From positions 1 to 44,003 of the forward strand of contig CAYZMP010000009.1 of NCBI GenBank assembly GCA_964479585.1: a DNA stretch of 44,003 nucleotides, given 5' to 3'. The stretch comes from UBA6182 sp964479585. GTDB lineage: Bacteria; Bacillota_I; Bacilli_A; Erysipelotrichales; Erysipelotrichaceae. Shown here one piece after another: positions 33,832 through 41,968 of this stretch (position 1 is the stretch's first letter; each line of letters starts with the position of its first letter). The notes beneath the pieces are model-generated. The model ran no database searches. It saw only the letters and a list, made by a program, of their open reading frames with translations, and was not told the origin of the DNA. The translations under genes and the position numbers were made by a program.

Positions 33832-35534
33832 TATTTCTTAAAGTTAATAAACAACTCTAACAGCTCTTTTGCTGTTTTTGATAAATGATCAAAGTTTTCA
33901 CCTTTAACACCAAGCCCAGTATATACTTCTCCAACCTTAACATCACTATCATCCATTGCACTAAAATATTGATCAATTAAAGGATCACATGTTGCTTGAT
34001 CTTGCATTGGCGCAAATGGATTGGCAAAATAAGTGGTGGATAAACCAACTTCATGTGTTGTCGCTAAGGCCATTCGTTTACCTTGTACAAACACATCTTT
34101 TAAATCCAACGCTGAATCTACAACCGTATAACCAATTTTATCGGTGTAATTATTAGCATAAAATAAGAAATCAACAGGATGCTTTTTAACAATCAAGTGA
34201 TACGGTGCAACAGGAACAATAATACGAGCATTAGTGCTATCAGGATTCATAAAGATAGAACGATCCATTGATTTATACGGCGATCCTTTATCTAAATCAT
34301 CCAAACGAATAAATGCTCCTATTTCACTTCCTTGAGCGACAATTTTTCCATCTTCTATGCTAAAGGAACCCATATCATCAAACACAACATCCATCGCCAA
34401 TAAGTCAGGGTGATTTAACATTTCCATCGCTTCAATTGTTTCTGATTTACCTGCTCCAGAATCACCAATAAAACATACCCCAACTTTCTTGTTGTTTTTT
34501 AAGTGTAAGTTAATCATACTGCCATGAATTGGTAAACGACCTTTTTTCATCATAATGGCGTTATGCATCGTTAATACCATTTTCTTCATGTATCCAAAAT
34601 AACTTATTTTTTCCATGTATGGTACTTTACCTACCCAAACATCTGCTTCTTGATCATAACTATAACAAGAATCTTCACTATCATCAGGATAACCAAACAC
34701 CATAATGCCATCTGGTTTAGTATTCGCCACTTCTTTTCTATCCGCAAGTTCAAAGAGATTAGCATTAGAAATGCCAGAAAAAGCAAAATCAAAGTTCACA
34801 TATATATGTATGAGTAGTTCTCCTACCTTTGCTGGATAACAATAATACTGATGATAATCTAACTCTTTTCCTTTAATAGGGTTTTCACTAGCTAATCTAA
34901 AGGAACCATAGCGTTTGTTTCCTTTAGGATAAAGAAGCAGTGGTGGTTTTAATAGTATTTCTGAAGCAAACGGAATTTTACTTAATCCTTCATAGCCTTT
35001 TGGTACATCCCAATTAACATCGGATAATACCATGGCCGCATCCGTTCCTGATTGAAGTTGACGATACACATGAAAACGATACCCCTGAATTTTTTCACTC
35101 AAATTACGATAAGTATACCTTAACATGTTATTAAAGCGGGTATCCGCATCCATAAAGCTAACGACATATCCACTACTTGCTTCAGAAATTTTAATGGTAG
35201 CTAAACGTTGTAGTTTACGCCAAAACTCATAAAACTCATCCACAACATAACCAAGTAGTTCTCGATTTTCAAACAGTCTTGACTCTATTTCTTTAACATC
35301 CATGATATACAGTAGTTTTAAAAACTTCTGCATTTTAGGAATAAATGTTTCATAGGCTTCATCTTGTGTAATCCAATAGTGAGTCTCGGGATCTTTTTTC
35401 TTAAACTCATTTAAAAACTTCTCTGCTATTTGATAAAACACATTGGATCCTAAAAAAGCTTCATTGGATTTAGGATAAAATGTGGAAAAATTAAGTATTA
35501 CCGTTTGATCACTAATATAAATTGGGTCTTTCAT
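33831..35534 (-). CDS. PEPCK/HPrK-like P-loop protein
   Basis: A 567-residue protein. The C-terminal half has a P-loop GDSGAGKSETIEA (about residues 347-359), which looks more like HPr kinase than the GxSGTGKTT of classical ATP-dependent PEP carboxykinase. AMDVVFDDMGSF follows as the probable metal-binding strand. The N-terminal half (about 1-330) is not a domain I recognise. It is most likely a remote phosphoenolpyruvate carboxykinase homologue, but kinase activity on another substrate cannot be excluded. A promoter and a GGAGG site precede it. It is monocistronic. Confidence 0.6.
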   Translation of the reverse strand: MKDPIYISDQTVILNFSTFYPKSNEAFLGSNVFYQIAEKFLNEFKKKDPETHYWITQDEAYETFIPKMQKFLKLLYIMDVKEIESRLFENRELLGYVVDEFYEFWRKLQRLATIKISEASSGYVVSFMDADTRFNNMLRYTYRNLSEKIQGYRFHVYRQLQSGTDAAMVLSDVNWDVPKGYEGLSKIPFASEILLKPPLLLYPKGNKRYGSFRLASENPIKGKELDYHQYYCYPAKVGELLIHIYVNFDFAFSGISNANLFELADRKEVANTKPDGIMVFGYPDDSEDSCYSYDQEADVWVGKVPYMEKISYFGYMKKMVLTMHNAIMMKKGRLPIHGSMINLHLKNNKKVGVCFIGDSGAGKSETIEAMEMLNHPDLLAMDVVFDDMGSFSIEDGKIVAQGSEIGAFIRLDDLDKGSPYKSMDRSIFMNPDSTNARIIVPVAPYHLIVKKHPVDFLFYANNYTDKIGYTVVDSALDLKDVFVQGKRMALATTHEVGLSTTYFANPFAPMQDQATCDPLIDQYFSAMDDSDVKVGEVYTGLGVKGENFDHLSKTAKELLELFINFKK

Positions 35535-35555
35535 TGTTTTTCCTCCGATTAATTT

Positions 35556-35584
35556 GTTATAAAATTATCATAACATAAAAGCAA
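35556..35584 (-). promoter_or_regulatory. Promoter of the PEPCK/HPrK-like gene
   Basis: TTGCTT (35584-35579) and TATAAC (35561-35556) are 17 bases apart on the - strand. Confidence 0.5.
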
Positions 35585-35614
35585 CACACACTAAATGAAA
35601 GATGCATGAAAGCA

Positions 35615-35641
35615 TAAAAAAACAACTCATGGTTGTTTGAG
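35615..35641 (-). terminator. Terminator after the HD-GYP gene
   Basis: On the - strand, AAACAAC-CATGA-GTTGTTT is followed by a T run, five bases after the HD-GYP stop codon. Confidence 0.75.
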
Positions 35642-35645
35642 TTGT

Positions 35646-38174
35646 TTAGTGTACGTATGTTCGTGATGGTTCGATAATTAGTTCACCATTTCGTACCATG
35701 TGCACAAAGACTTGTGCTAAGTAAGGATCAAATTGGGTGCCAGCACAACGTTCTATTTCATCAAGTGCATAATCGACACTTAGTTGCGATTTGTAATGAC
35801 GATTGGATGTAATGGCATCAAATGCATCCGCTACCGCAATACAACGTGCCGAAAATGGAATGTTCTCACCAGCAATCTTACGTGGATATCCCTTACCATC
35901 CCAACGTTCATGATGACCTAAAACAGCAGGTATAACATGATTAAACGAAGGTAAATATTTAATAATCGTCACTGACATTTCAACATGCATTTTCATCGCT
36001 TCGTATTCATGATCATCTAGTTTATCAAACTTCGTTAATACATTTTCAGGAACCCCTATTTTACCAACATCATGCAGTAGTGCTGCTTGATGAATGGTTT
36101 GCACTTCTTCTGGTGGTGCTCCTGCTTTTTGAGCAATTGCACTTGCATATTTCGCCACTCGTTGTGAATGACCAAAGGTATAATGATCTTTCGCATCAAT
36201 AGCTGCAGTAAGTGCATAAATAGTAGCCATGTGGTTTTCTTCGTTTTCTTCATTTACCAAGTTTTCATGAACTTTACTATCGTATATGACCGTTTTGTTT
36301 TTCCCTGTTAATTTTGCATGATGTAGTGCTTTTGTGGCTTGATCAATAAGTTGTTTATCATCTTTTGCAAAAATTGGTGTAACACTTAATCCACAAGATA
36401 AGGTTAAATGTCTTTTTGACACATTTGGTTCAGCCATTGAAGTAGTTTCAATGCGCATACGAATCTTCTCTGCAATTTCATAGGCTTGGTTTGTATCTGT
36501 ATTCGCTAATAAGATCGCAAACACATCACCACCATAGCGACACTTAATGGCTTGATGACCACAAACAAAATGAATGGCTTGTGTTACTTTAATGAGTGCC
36601 TGATCACCGCTATGATGACCATAAATATCATTAAACATCGCAAACATATCCAAGTTAAGCATAATTAGAGTAACTGGATGTTTGCTTGAATCGGTTGTCA
36701 TCTTCTCACATTCATCGATAAAATAGCGATGATTGGTTAAACCCGTTAAGCTATCTTTAGTAGCTTCTTCTTGGAACTTCTTAAACATACTGGCATTGTT
36801 AATGGCAATCGATGCGGTTGCACATAATGTTTGTAGCATGCTTATTTCTTCATTTGTTACTACCATCGAATAATCATGACGTCCTAACACTAACATACCA
36901 AGAAGTGTGTTGTTGTATTTAAGTGGTACTGCTAATTGAAAACGCATGATTAGTAAGTCTTCAACTTCTTTATCCCACATGGTCTTAAAAAATGGATGGT
37001 TATCAACATAATCATCAAAGATAGCTTCATCTCCCTTTAAAAACCAACGAATAAATGGATGTGTATACTTAAAACTGAAATTTATTTTATCTAACTTCTT
37101 ATACGATACAAAATGATCGTATGACTTTGTTGATTTGTTGTTTAAGAAAATATAAATGCGATTATTCTTTGTAATCTCTTGAGCAACACCTAACAAACGT
37201 TGTGTGATGTTTTCTAAGTCTAAGTTATTGGAAACACTTAATGAGAAATCTTTGATTAAAGTGTTTTGATGATTAAGTTTTTGATAAAAGTGACTATCTA
37301 TTTTTTTGTATAAAAACTGAAACAATGGCATGAATAAAATAATGGTCGCAATGGTTGTAATAAGCAAGAACACTTGGTCACTAACTCCAGTATCTACTGT
37401 ACTAAAAAAGGATAGTACTTGATTAGTCACTAGAGCAATAAGTCCAAACAACAGTGAAAAACTAAAGGTAAACATGAGTGTTCGTGTAACGACAATCTTT
37501 AATTCAACGAGTCTATTTTTATAGATCGACGTAAACAACAACCCTGATGTTACTAACCCAAAGGCAAAGTCTACTGGATATTTACCTACTTCAGGAATGA
37601 TGTTTAAAATCATTCCGACATAAAGCACAAACAAACCTAATAAAACAGGTTGTAGTTTCTTTCTTTGATTGACATTATCCGCAAACGCTTTTCTCATTTT
37701 ATTTAAACATACTGCCAATAATACAAACACACTACCAAAACCAAAGTACGCCCATGGCCCTAAAGCATAATCAAGTTCATAAGTAAGCACACCATTATCC
37801 ATTGTTGGAATCATTTGTGCAGAAGTGACCATGTAGCCTAATGCATTTAATGTTGTAATAAAGATGATTACTGCTCCCCAAAAAACAAAGCCGAGCTTTT
37901 TAACTTGATTAGTAAAGTAACTAACAAAAACATACGCTAAAAATGGAACAGCTGTTATGGCTGTAACCATCATACGATTCCAAAATAATACACTTGGGAA
38001 AAACTGCAGTTTCATTAACAACGATGCCCCTGCCCATATCATCATGACAAAGATAAAGACCATAAGCACTCGTATTTGTTTATCTTTTTTAGACAAGCTT
38101 AAAACAAGTAACAACACACTATTACTTATAAAGGCTAATAATGGTAACCCCCAGTAAATTACTTGTACAAGCAT
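35646..38174 (-). CDS. 7TM-GAF-GGDEF-HD-GYP protein, probable c-di-GMP phosphodiesterase
   Basis: An 842-residue protein. Residues about 1-225 hold seven membrane helices like the histidine-kinase 7TM sensor region. Two further helices follow (to about 300). A GAF domain spans about 305-455. A GGDEF domain (about 465-625) has its signature changed to GGDVF (about 548), which should abolish cyclase activity. A C-terminal HD-GYP domain (about 640-840) has LLHDVGKIG (about 700) and GHHERWDGKGYP (about 760), so c-di-GMP hydrolysis is expected. The start is ATG 38174, six bases after AGGAG; the TTG just before it is too close. It is co-transcribed with the GH3 gene. Confidence 0.88.
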   Translation of the reverse strand: MLVQVIYWGLPLLAFISNSVLLLVLSLSKKDKQIRVLMVFIFVMMIWAGASLLMKLQFFPSVLFWNRMMVTAITAVPFLAYVFVSYFTNQVKKLGFVFWGAVIIFITTLNALGYMVTSAQMIPTMDNGVLTYELDYALGPWAYFGFGSVFVLLAVCLNKMRKAFADNVNQRKKLQPVLLGLFVLYVGMILNIIPEVGKYPVDFAFGLVTSGLLFTSIYKNRLVELKIVVTRTLMFTFSFSLLFGLIALVTNQVLSFFSTVDTGVSDQVFLLITTIATIILFMPLFQFLYKKIDSHFYQKLNHQNTLIKDFSLSVSNNLDLENITQRLLGVAQEITKNNRIYIFLNNKSTKSYDHFVSYKKLDKINFSFKYTHPFIRWFLKGDEAIFDDYVDNHPFFKTMWDKEVEDLLIMRFQLAVPLKYNNTLLGMLVLGRHDYSMVVTNEEISMLQTLCATASIAINNASMFKKFQEEATKDSLTGLTNHRYFIDECEKMTTDSSKHPVTLIMLNLDMFAMFNDIYGHHSGDQALIKVTQAIHFVCGHQAIKCRYGGDVFAILLANTDTNQAYEIAEKIRMRIETTSMAEPNVSKRHLTLSCGLSVTPIFAKDDKQLIDQATKALHHAKLTGKNKTVIYDSKVHENLVNEENEENHMATIYALTAAIDAKDHYTFGHSQRVAKYASAIAQKAGAPPEEVQTIHQAALLHDVGKIGVPENVLTKFDKLDDHEYEAMKMHVEMSVTIIKYLPSFNHVIPAVLGHHERWDGKGYPRKIAGENIPFSARCIAVADAFDAITSNRHYKSQLSVDYALDEIERCAGTQFDPYLAQVFVHMVRNGELIIEPSRTYVH

Positions 38175-38183
38175 CAACTTCTC

Positions 38184-39785
38184 CTAACTGCGTGAATTTG
38201 CTCTATTGAGTACTTCAATCACATCAAAATGTGATGGATTCACCTTGCTCATTGTATGAGGTATGGTGTCAGTGTATGACTTAATAGTATAAGTTGGTAG
38301 TACTTCTACTTGAAGTGGTTCAATACCAATCATTTTCTTTAAGTTTTGATAATCTTGATCGACGTATCTAAAATAAATCTCTAACTGTTCTTTAATTAGC
38401 TTAGGATCTAGTAATCCTTTCCCTTTTTCATCGACATCAACTTCGATGTACAAAGCCACATATGGTCTTTTTTGCTCATCGTATTTCTTTTGTGCAAACC
38501 AATCAACAATATTCAACTTTGAAAGTTCAATAACCGAAGTGATTGTTGCTTCGGTAATGCGAGTAAACCCTGCTAAATCAATAATAGGATCAACACGATC
38601 AACATATCTAAAATGTGGTAGTTGAATGTTGTCTTTTTTATCAAAGAGTTTTTCACATTTAAACACATCACCAATACGATACCTTGCAAAGGCTCCACCC
38701 TTTAATGTAGTAATCACTATTTCATAATACTCATCTTCTTTAACTTCATTCATTAAGTATGTTTTTGGTGTATAACTTGGATCTTGTAAGTTTTTGTAAT
38801 ACTCACTCATTGGAATAAATTCATAAAAACAAATATTAGGAAATAAGATAAGTCCGTTTTTACTCCACGATTCTGCCCCAATAGCGGTAGCTTCGGTACC
38901 ACCAAAGATTTCAAGTGGTTTAACACCCCAATAGTTTTCGATTTTATCTTTAAAATGAGCACTATCAGTACCTGCACATACAAACCCTTTTAAATCAAAC
39001 ACATCCTTTGGATAGATTGGTTTCTTGTTTATTTTCTGTGAAAGTTTCGCTTTCGCAAACTTTCCTAACATTTTTAAATCAAAGTTCATTAAATCAACAC
39101 TAGAACTTGAAGAAGAGCCTTCCACAAAGCTTTCGCCCATTTTTACAATGACGCTGCTTAACCCATAAAACAAATCAATGCCTTTTTGCATACCTAGTTT
39201 AAAGCCTGCTTTGTTTCTCTCTCCAAAGCCCATTTTATTGCCTTCTTCAATGCTTGGCATAAAATTAACCGTGTACTCCCCTTGAATTGAATACGGCAAC
39301 AAGCCCGTTAAATACGGCAGTGGTGCCATACCATTAAGAAAGTTCATGCCTACTTCTAAATCAAACTCACCACGAGCTTTGCTGGTGGCTAAGATAATGC
39401 ATGTTAAACATATATCTCGATGATGAGAAATCATTGTTTGTGTATAAGGCGCAACCTTTATTGGTGCTTTACCACCTTCCCATGTAGTTTGAATCCAAAC
39501 CACAGGTTCTGAAGGTAGCACATCATCGTTTTTAGGTAGTAAATAATCGGCATAGTCTTCATAAGTTGTGAGTGGGACTTGCTCAATAAACTCACGCACT
39601 GACTTAGGATGCTTGTTATTCATAATATGTTTGCCTAACTCACAGTCAGCATACATATCAATTTGCTCTAAAAGCAAACGTTCTTGAATATCCATGTACT
39701 CATCGATTGTGTAGTCTAAAAAACCGCAATAGCGTTGCCATATTTCTGAGTACTGTTTGTTTTTTAACATTTGATCCATATTCAT
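38184..39785 (-). CDS. GH3-family acyl-amido synthetase-like protein
   Basis: A 533-residue ANL-superfamily adenylating enzyme of the GH3 type, best known from plants, where members join amino acids to auxin or jasmonate. Family marks are the N-terminal RYxGFLDYTIDEYM region, TTWEGGKAPIKVAPYT, the FVCAGTDSAHFKDKI and LEIFGGTEATAIGAESW adenylate-binding blocks, and FARYRIGDVFKC. Bacterial GH3 proteins are scattered and uncharacterised; the acyl and amine substrates are unknown. The start lies four bases after the ICMT-like gene, and the HD-GYP ribosome site overlaps its stop codon. The three genes thus form one operon. Confidence 0.85.
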   Translation of the reverse strand: MNMDQMLKNKQYSEIWQRYCGFLDYTIDEYMDIQERLLLEQIDMYADCELGKHIMNNKHPKSVREFIEQVPLTTYEDYADYLLPKNDDVLPSEPVVWIQTTWEGGKAPIKVAPYTQTMISHHRDICLTCIILATSKARGEFDLEVGMNFLNGMAPLPYLTGLLPYSIQGEYTVNFMPSIEEGNKMGFGERNKAGFKLGMQKGIDLFYGLSSVIVKMGESFVEGSSSSSSVDLMNFDLKMLGKFAKAKLSQKINKKPIYPKDVFDLKGFVCAGTDSAHFKDKIENYWGVKPLEIFGGTEATAIGAESWSKNGLILFPNICFYEFIPMSEYYKNLQDPSYTPKTYLMNEVKEDEYYEIVITTLKGGAFARYRIGDVFKCEKLFDKKDNIQLPHFRYVDRVDPIIDLAGFTRITEATITSVIELSKLNIVDWFAQKKYDEQKRPYVALYIEVDVDEKGKGLLDPKLIKEQLEIYFRYVDQDYQNLKKMIGIEPLQVEVLPTYTIKSYTDTIPHTMSKVNPSHFDVIEVLNRANSRS

Positions 39786-39788
39786 AGT

Positions 39789-40355
39789 CTATACCCTTTT
39801 GAAGCTTGAAACACATTGTTTTAAGCTATGTCGATTAAAAAGTAGAAACGGAGTATTTTGTTGGTAGTCAGTATATCCCTTTAAAGTCTTAGGAAAGAAA
39901 TATTGATCTTGTATCCATACATGGAGAATGTCCATGATTGTCCAAAGCACACATGCCGCTAACATTAAGATATTTCCTGTTGCTAAATACAAAAAGAAAT
40001 AAAGAAAGAAAAACCCCCAAACACCAGGATGACGACATAGTGCATACACTCCTGTCGTAATCGTATGATTGTCTTTTGTTTTTATGTAGGTTTGTTTAAA
40101 TGGTAATGCACCAAAAAGGGCATAAAACATAAACAATCCGGATACAAAAGCCAATAAATAAAAAATCCCAGCAAGCCAAAAGTGTACTGAGAAAGTGGTT
40201 ATAGGATTTAGATGAATCATGATGGAAGCATAAGCAATCAAACTTATACCAATCATAAAAAAGATTTGAAAGATGTCATGAACTCTTTTTACTTTGTTAT
40301 AGTCGAAAACGTATAGTAAAAGAAAACCCATGCTACCTAAAACTAAATATCCCAT
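39789..40355 (-). CDS. ICMT/PEMT-like integral membrane methyltransferase
   Basis: A 188-residue protein with about five membrane helices and the family signature TTGVYALCRHPGVWGFFFLY, followed by an FPKTLKGYTDYQQNTPFLL end. Members use S-adenosylmethionine to methylate lipids or isoprenylcysteine-like carboxylates. The start is ATG 40355, behind AAGGGAG. An ATG at 40403 has no ribosome site and lies between the -35 and -10 boxes of the promoter, so it cannot be used. It is the first gene of the operon with GH3 and HD-GYP, hinting at a lipid or acyl substrate shared with GH3. Confidence 0.75.
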   Translation of the reverse strand: MGYLVLGSMGFLLLYVFDYNKVKRVHDIFQIFFMIGISLIAYASIMIHLNPITTFSVHFWLAGIFYLLAFVSGLFMFYALFGALPFKQTYIKTKDNHTITTGVYALCRHPGVWGFFFLYFFLYLATGNILMLAACVLWTIMDILHVWIQDQYFFPKTLKGYTDYQQNTPFLLFNRHSLKQCVSSFKRV

Positions 40356-40379
40356 ATTCTCTCCCTTGGCCGTAATAGA

Positions 40380-40408
40380 ATTGTACACGTAAAAGTTACT
40401 CATTTCAA
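40380..40408 (-). promoter_or_regulatory. Promoter of the ICMT-GH3-HD-GYP operon
   Basis: TTGAAA (40408-40403) and TACAAT (40385-40380) are 17 bases apart on the - strand. The promoter settles the start of the first gene at 40355. Confidence 0.75.
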
Positions 40409-40442
40409 CATGCTTTAATGAAATAAAGAGGGAGAAAATAAA

Positions 40443-40478
40443 AAAATCACGAATTTTCTAAGAAAATTCGTGATTTTG
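40443..40478 (-). terminator. Terminator of the prepilin operon
   Basis: A stem of about 14 bp, AATCACGAATTTTC paired with its complement around TAA, is followed by a T run on the - strand. It lies 30 bases after the last prepilin gene. Confidence 0.88.
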
Positions 40479-40507
40479 TGCTCACAGTCTACTAAATGAG
40501 GTATACA

Positions 40508-41965
40508 CTATTCAGGGTAATATTTACTATTGAAGTAGTTTAATACGTCTACGCCATCTTGAGAAGTGTGTTTACCATCATATATAAGTAAATCTCCAAT
40601 TTTGATATTATTATTTACGGTGATATACATCGGTACACTATTAAAAGTTGCAGTTGTGTTAAAGTTGTTCACATTAAATGTCGTTCCATTAATGTCAATA
40701 TACAACTGATTATCCCAAACATTCATTCTGATGAAATTCCAAGAATTCGTTTTAAAATCTTCTACATTAATTGCTGTTTCTCTAATAGAGCTTGATGAAC
40801 TTGTATATTGGCGTCTTAAAATAAGTTGATTGTTGTTGTATACTAACTCCCATCTTGAGCTTCCAGAAGTTGAACCAGCTTGTAAAATCGTAGTTCCATT
40901 AATCAAATCTTCTGACAAATACAATGATAAATAGGCAGTAATGTTTCTTTTAGAGTTAATGCTTGTGGCAGATCCCGATATAATACTCTTATTGTTTGAG
41001 TCTATACTAGTTACAACATTTACTAAGTTTGATGAGTTTTCTCCTACAATTGTCAATCTTTCTAACAAAGGTGGGGAACTGCTGCTTTGTGATCTTCTCA
41101 TGTCTACAGGCACAACAGATAACCAACGTGAAACTAGATTATTAAGACCACTCTTTGATATTTGGTCTGTATCATTTACATTAATATATGAGCTATCCAT
41201 TCTAACTAATAAGTTTTCATTTTTATCAAATTGAGAAATGTAAATCGAATTACTCTCTACAGATTGCCCCATTCTTCCTTTTTCTCCAACCGGAGTTACA
41301 ACCAACTTAAGGTATCTTCCTGCATATTCCTGAGGAATGTTTGTAAGCATTCTAGTTGTCTCACCAGGTATCAAGGCATAATTATCTGGAAAAACCGGTT
41401 CGTCGTATGGTGTATACCCAACAGTATCCGAAATATACCAGTAGTAGAGATATCGAATTAGTAAACCGTCATTGGATGTACTTAAACTACCGACAACATC
41501 AAGACTTAAACTTTCAATATCAATGGTTGGATACTTTGCAGTTCTTGTAATTCCGCCATCTAAATAGCTTGCGGCAATACTAAAAGGATTCAAAGTAGGA
41601 ACCCGTAGTTCAGGAGGTCTTGTTTCTGAAACTAAGGTTTCCAATGTTACATTAGATGTTGCATCAAACTTCATATGATATCCGTTGACTGTCCTTTGTT
41701 GTGAACCAGAAAACAATGTATACTCGTTTAAATCATATTCACTTATTGCTTCACTGTTTATTATTCTATCTTTTACACTTAAAATCTCATCTTCTAACTC
41801 TCTTTGAGCCAAAAATGTTGCTTCAGTAACATCGGCAGTTCTGTATGTATTTATAAAAACAGCTGAAAAAAGACTATAAAAGCCAACACTAATAATAGTG
41901 AATATTGCAAGCGAAACAACAATTTCAATAAGTGTAAACCCTTTTGTCTTGCTCAACTTTCTCAT
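40508..41965 (-). CDS. Modular prepilin with C-terminal LamG/concanavalin-like domain
   Basis: A 485-residue type IV prepilin-like protein. The class III signal is KTKG followed by FTLIEIVVSLAIF, with Glu at +5. A pilin-like segment follows to about residue 140. An Ig/Fn3-like module (about 150-250; GRYLKLVVTPVGEKGRMG) and a C-terminal beta-sandwich (about 295-485) come next. The last shows the LamG pattern WELVYNNNQLIL, NSWNFIRMNVWDNQLYIDING and IGDLLIYDG. In Streptococcus sanguinis the minor pilin PilC has a similar lectin-like head. The likely role is a pilus-tip adhesin. Its ribosome site overlaps the stop of the vWA prepilin gene. Confidence 0.78.
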   Translation of the reverse strand: MRKLSKTKGFTLIEIVVSLAIFTIISVGFYSLFSAVFINTYRTADVTEATFLAQRELEDEILSVKDRIINSEAISEYDLNEYTLFSGSQQRTVNGYHMKFDATSNVTLETLVSETRPPELRVPTLNPFSIAASYLDGGITRTAKYPTIDIESLSLDVVGSLSTSNDGLLIRYLYYWYISDTVGYTPYDEPVFPDNYALIPGETTRMLTNIPQEYAGRYLKLVVTPVGEKGRMGQSVESNSIYISQFDKNENLLVRMDSSYINVNDTDQISKSGLNNLVSRWLSVVPVDMRRSQSSSSPPLLERLTIVGENSSNLVNVVTSIDSNNKSIISGSATSINSKRNITAYLSLYLSEDLINGTTILQAGSTSGSSRWELVYNNNQLILRRQYTSSSSSIRETAINVEDFKTNSWNFIRMNVWDNQLYIDINGTTFNVNNFNTTATFNSVPMYITVNNNIKIGDLLIYDGKHTSQDGVDVLNYFNSKYYPE

Positions 41966-41968
41966 TTT

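Noticed and set aside
40356..40403. Upstream extension of the ICMT-like protein to an ATG at 40403
   Set aside because: That ATG lies inside the promoter between the -35 and -10 boxes and would not be transcribed from it.
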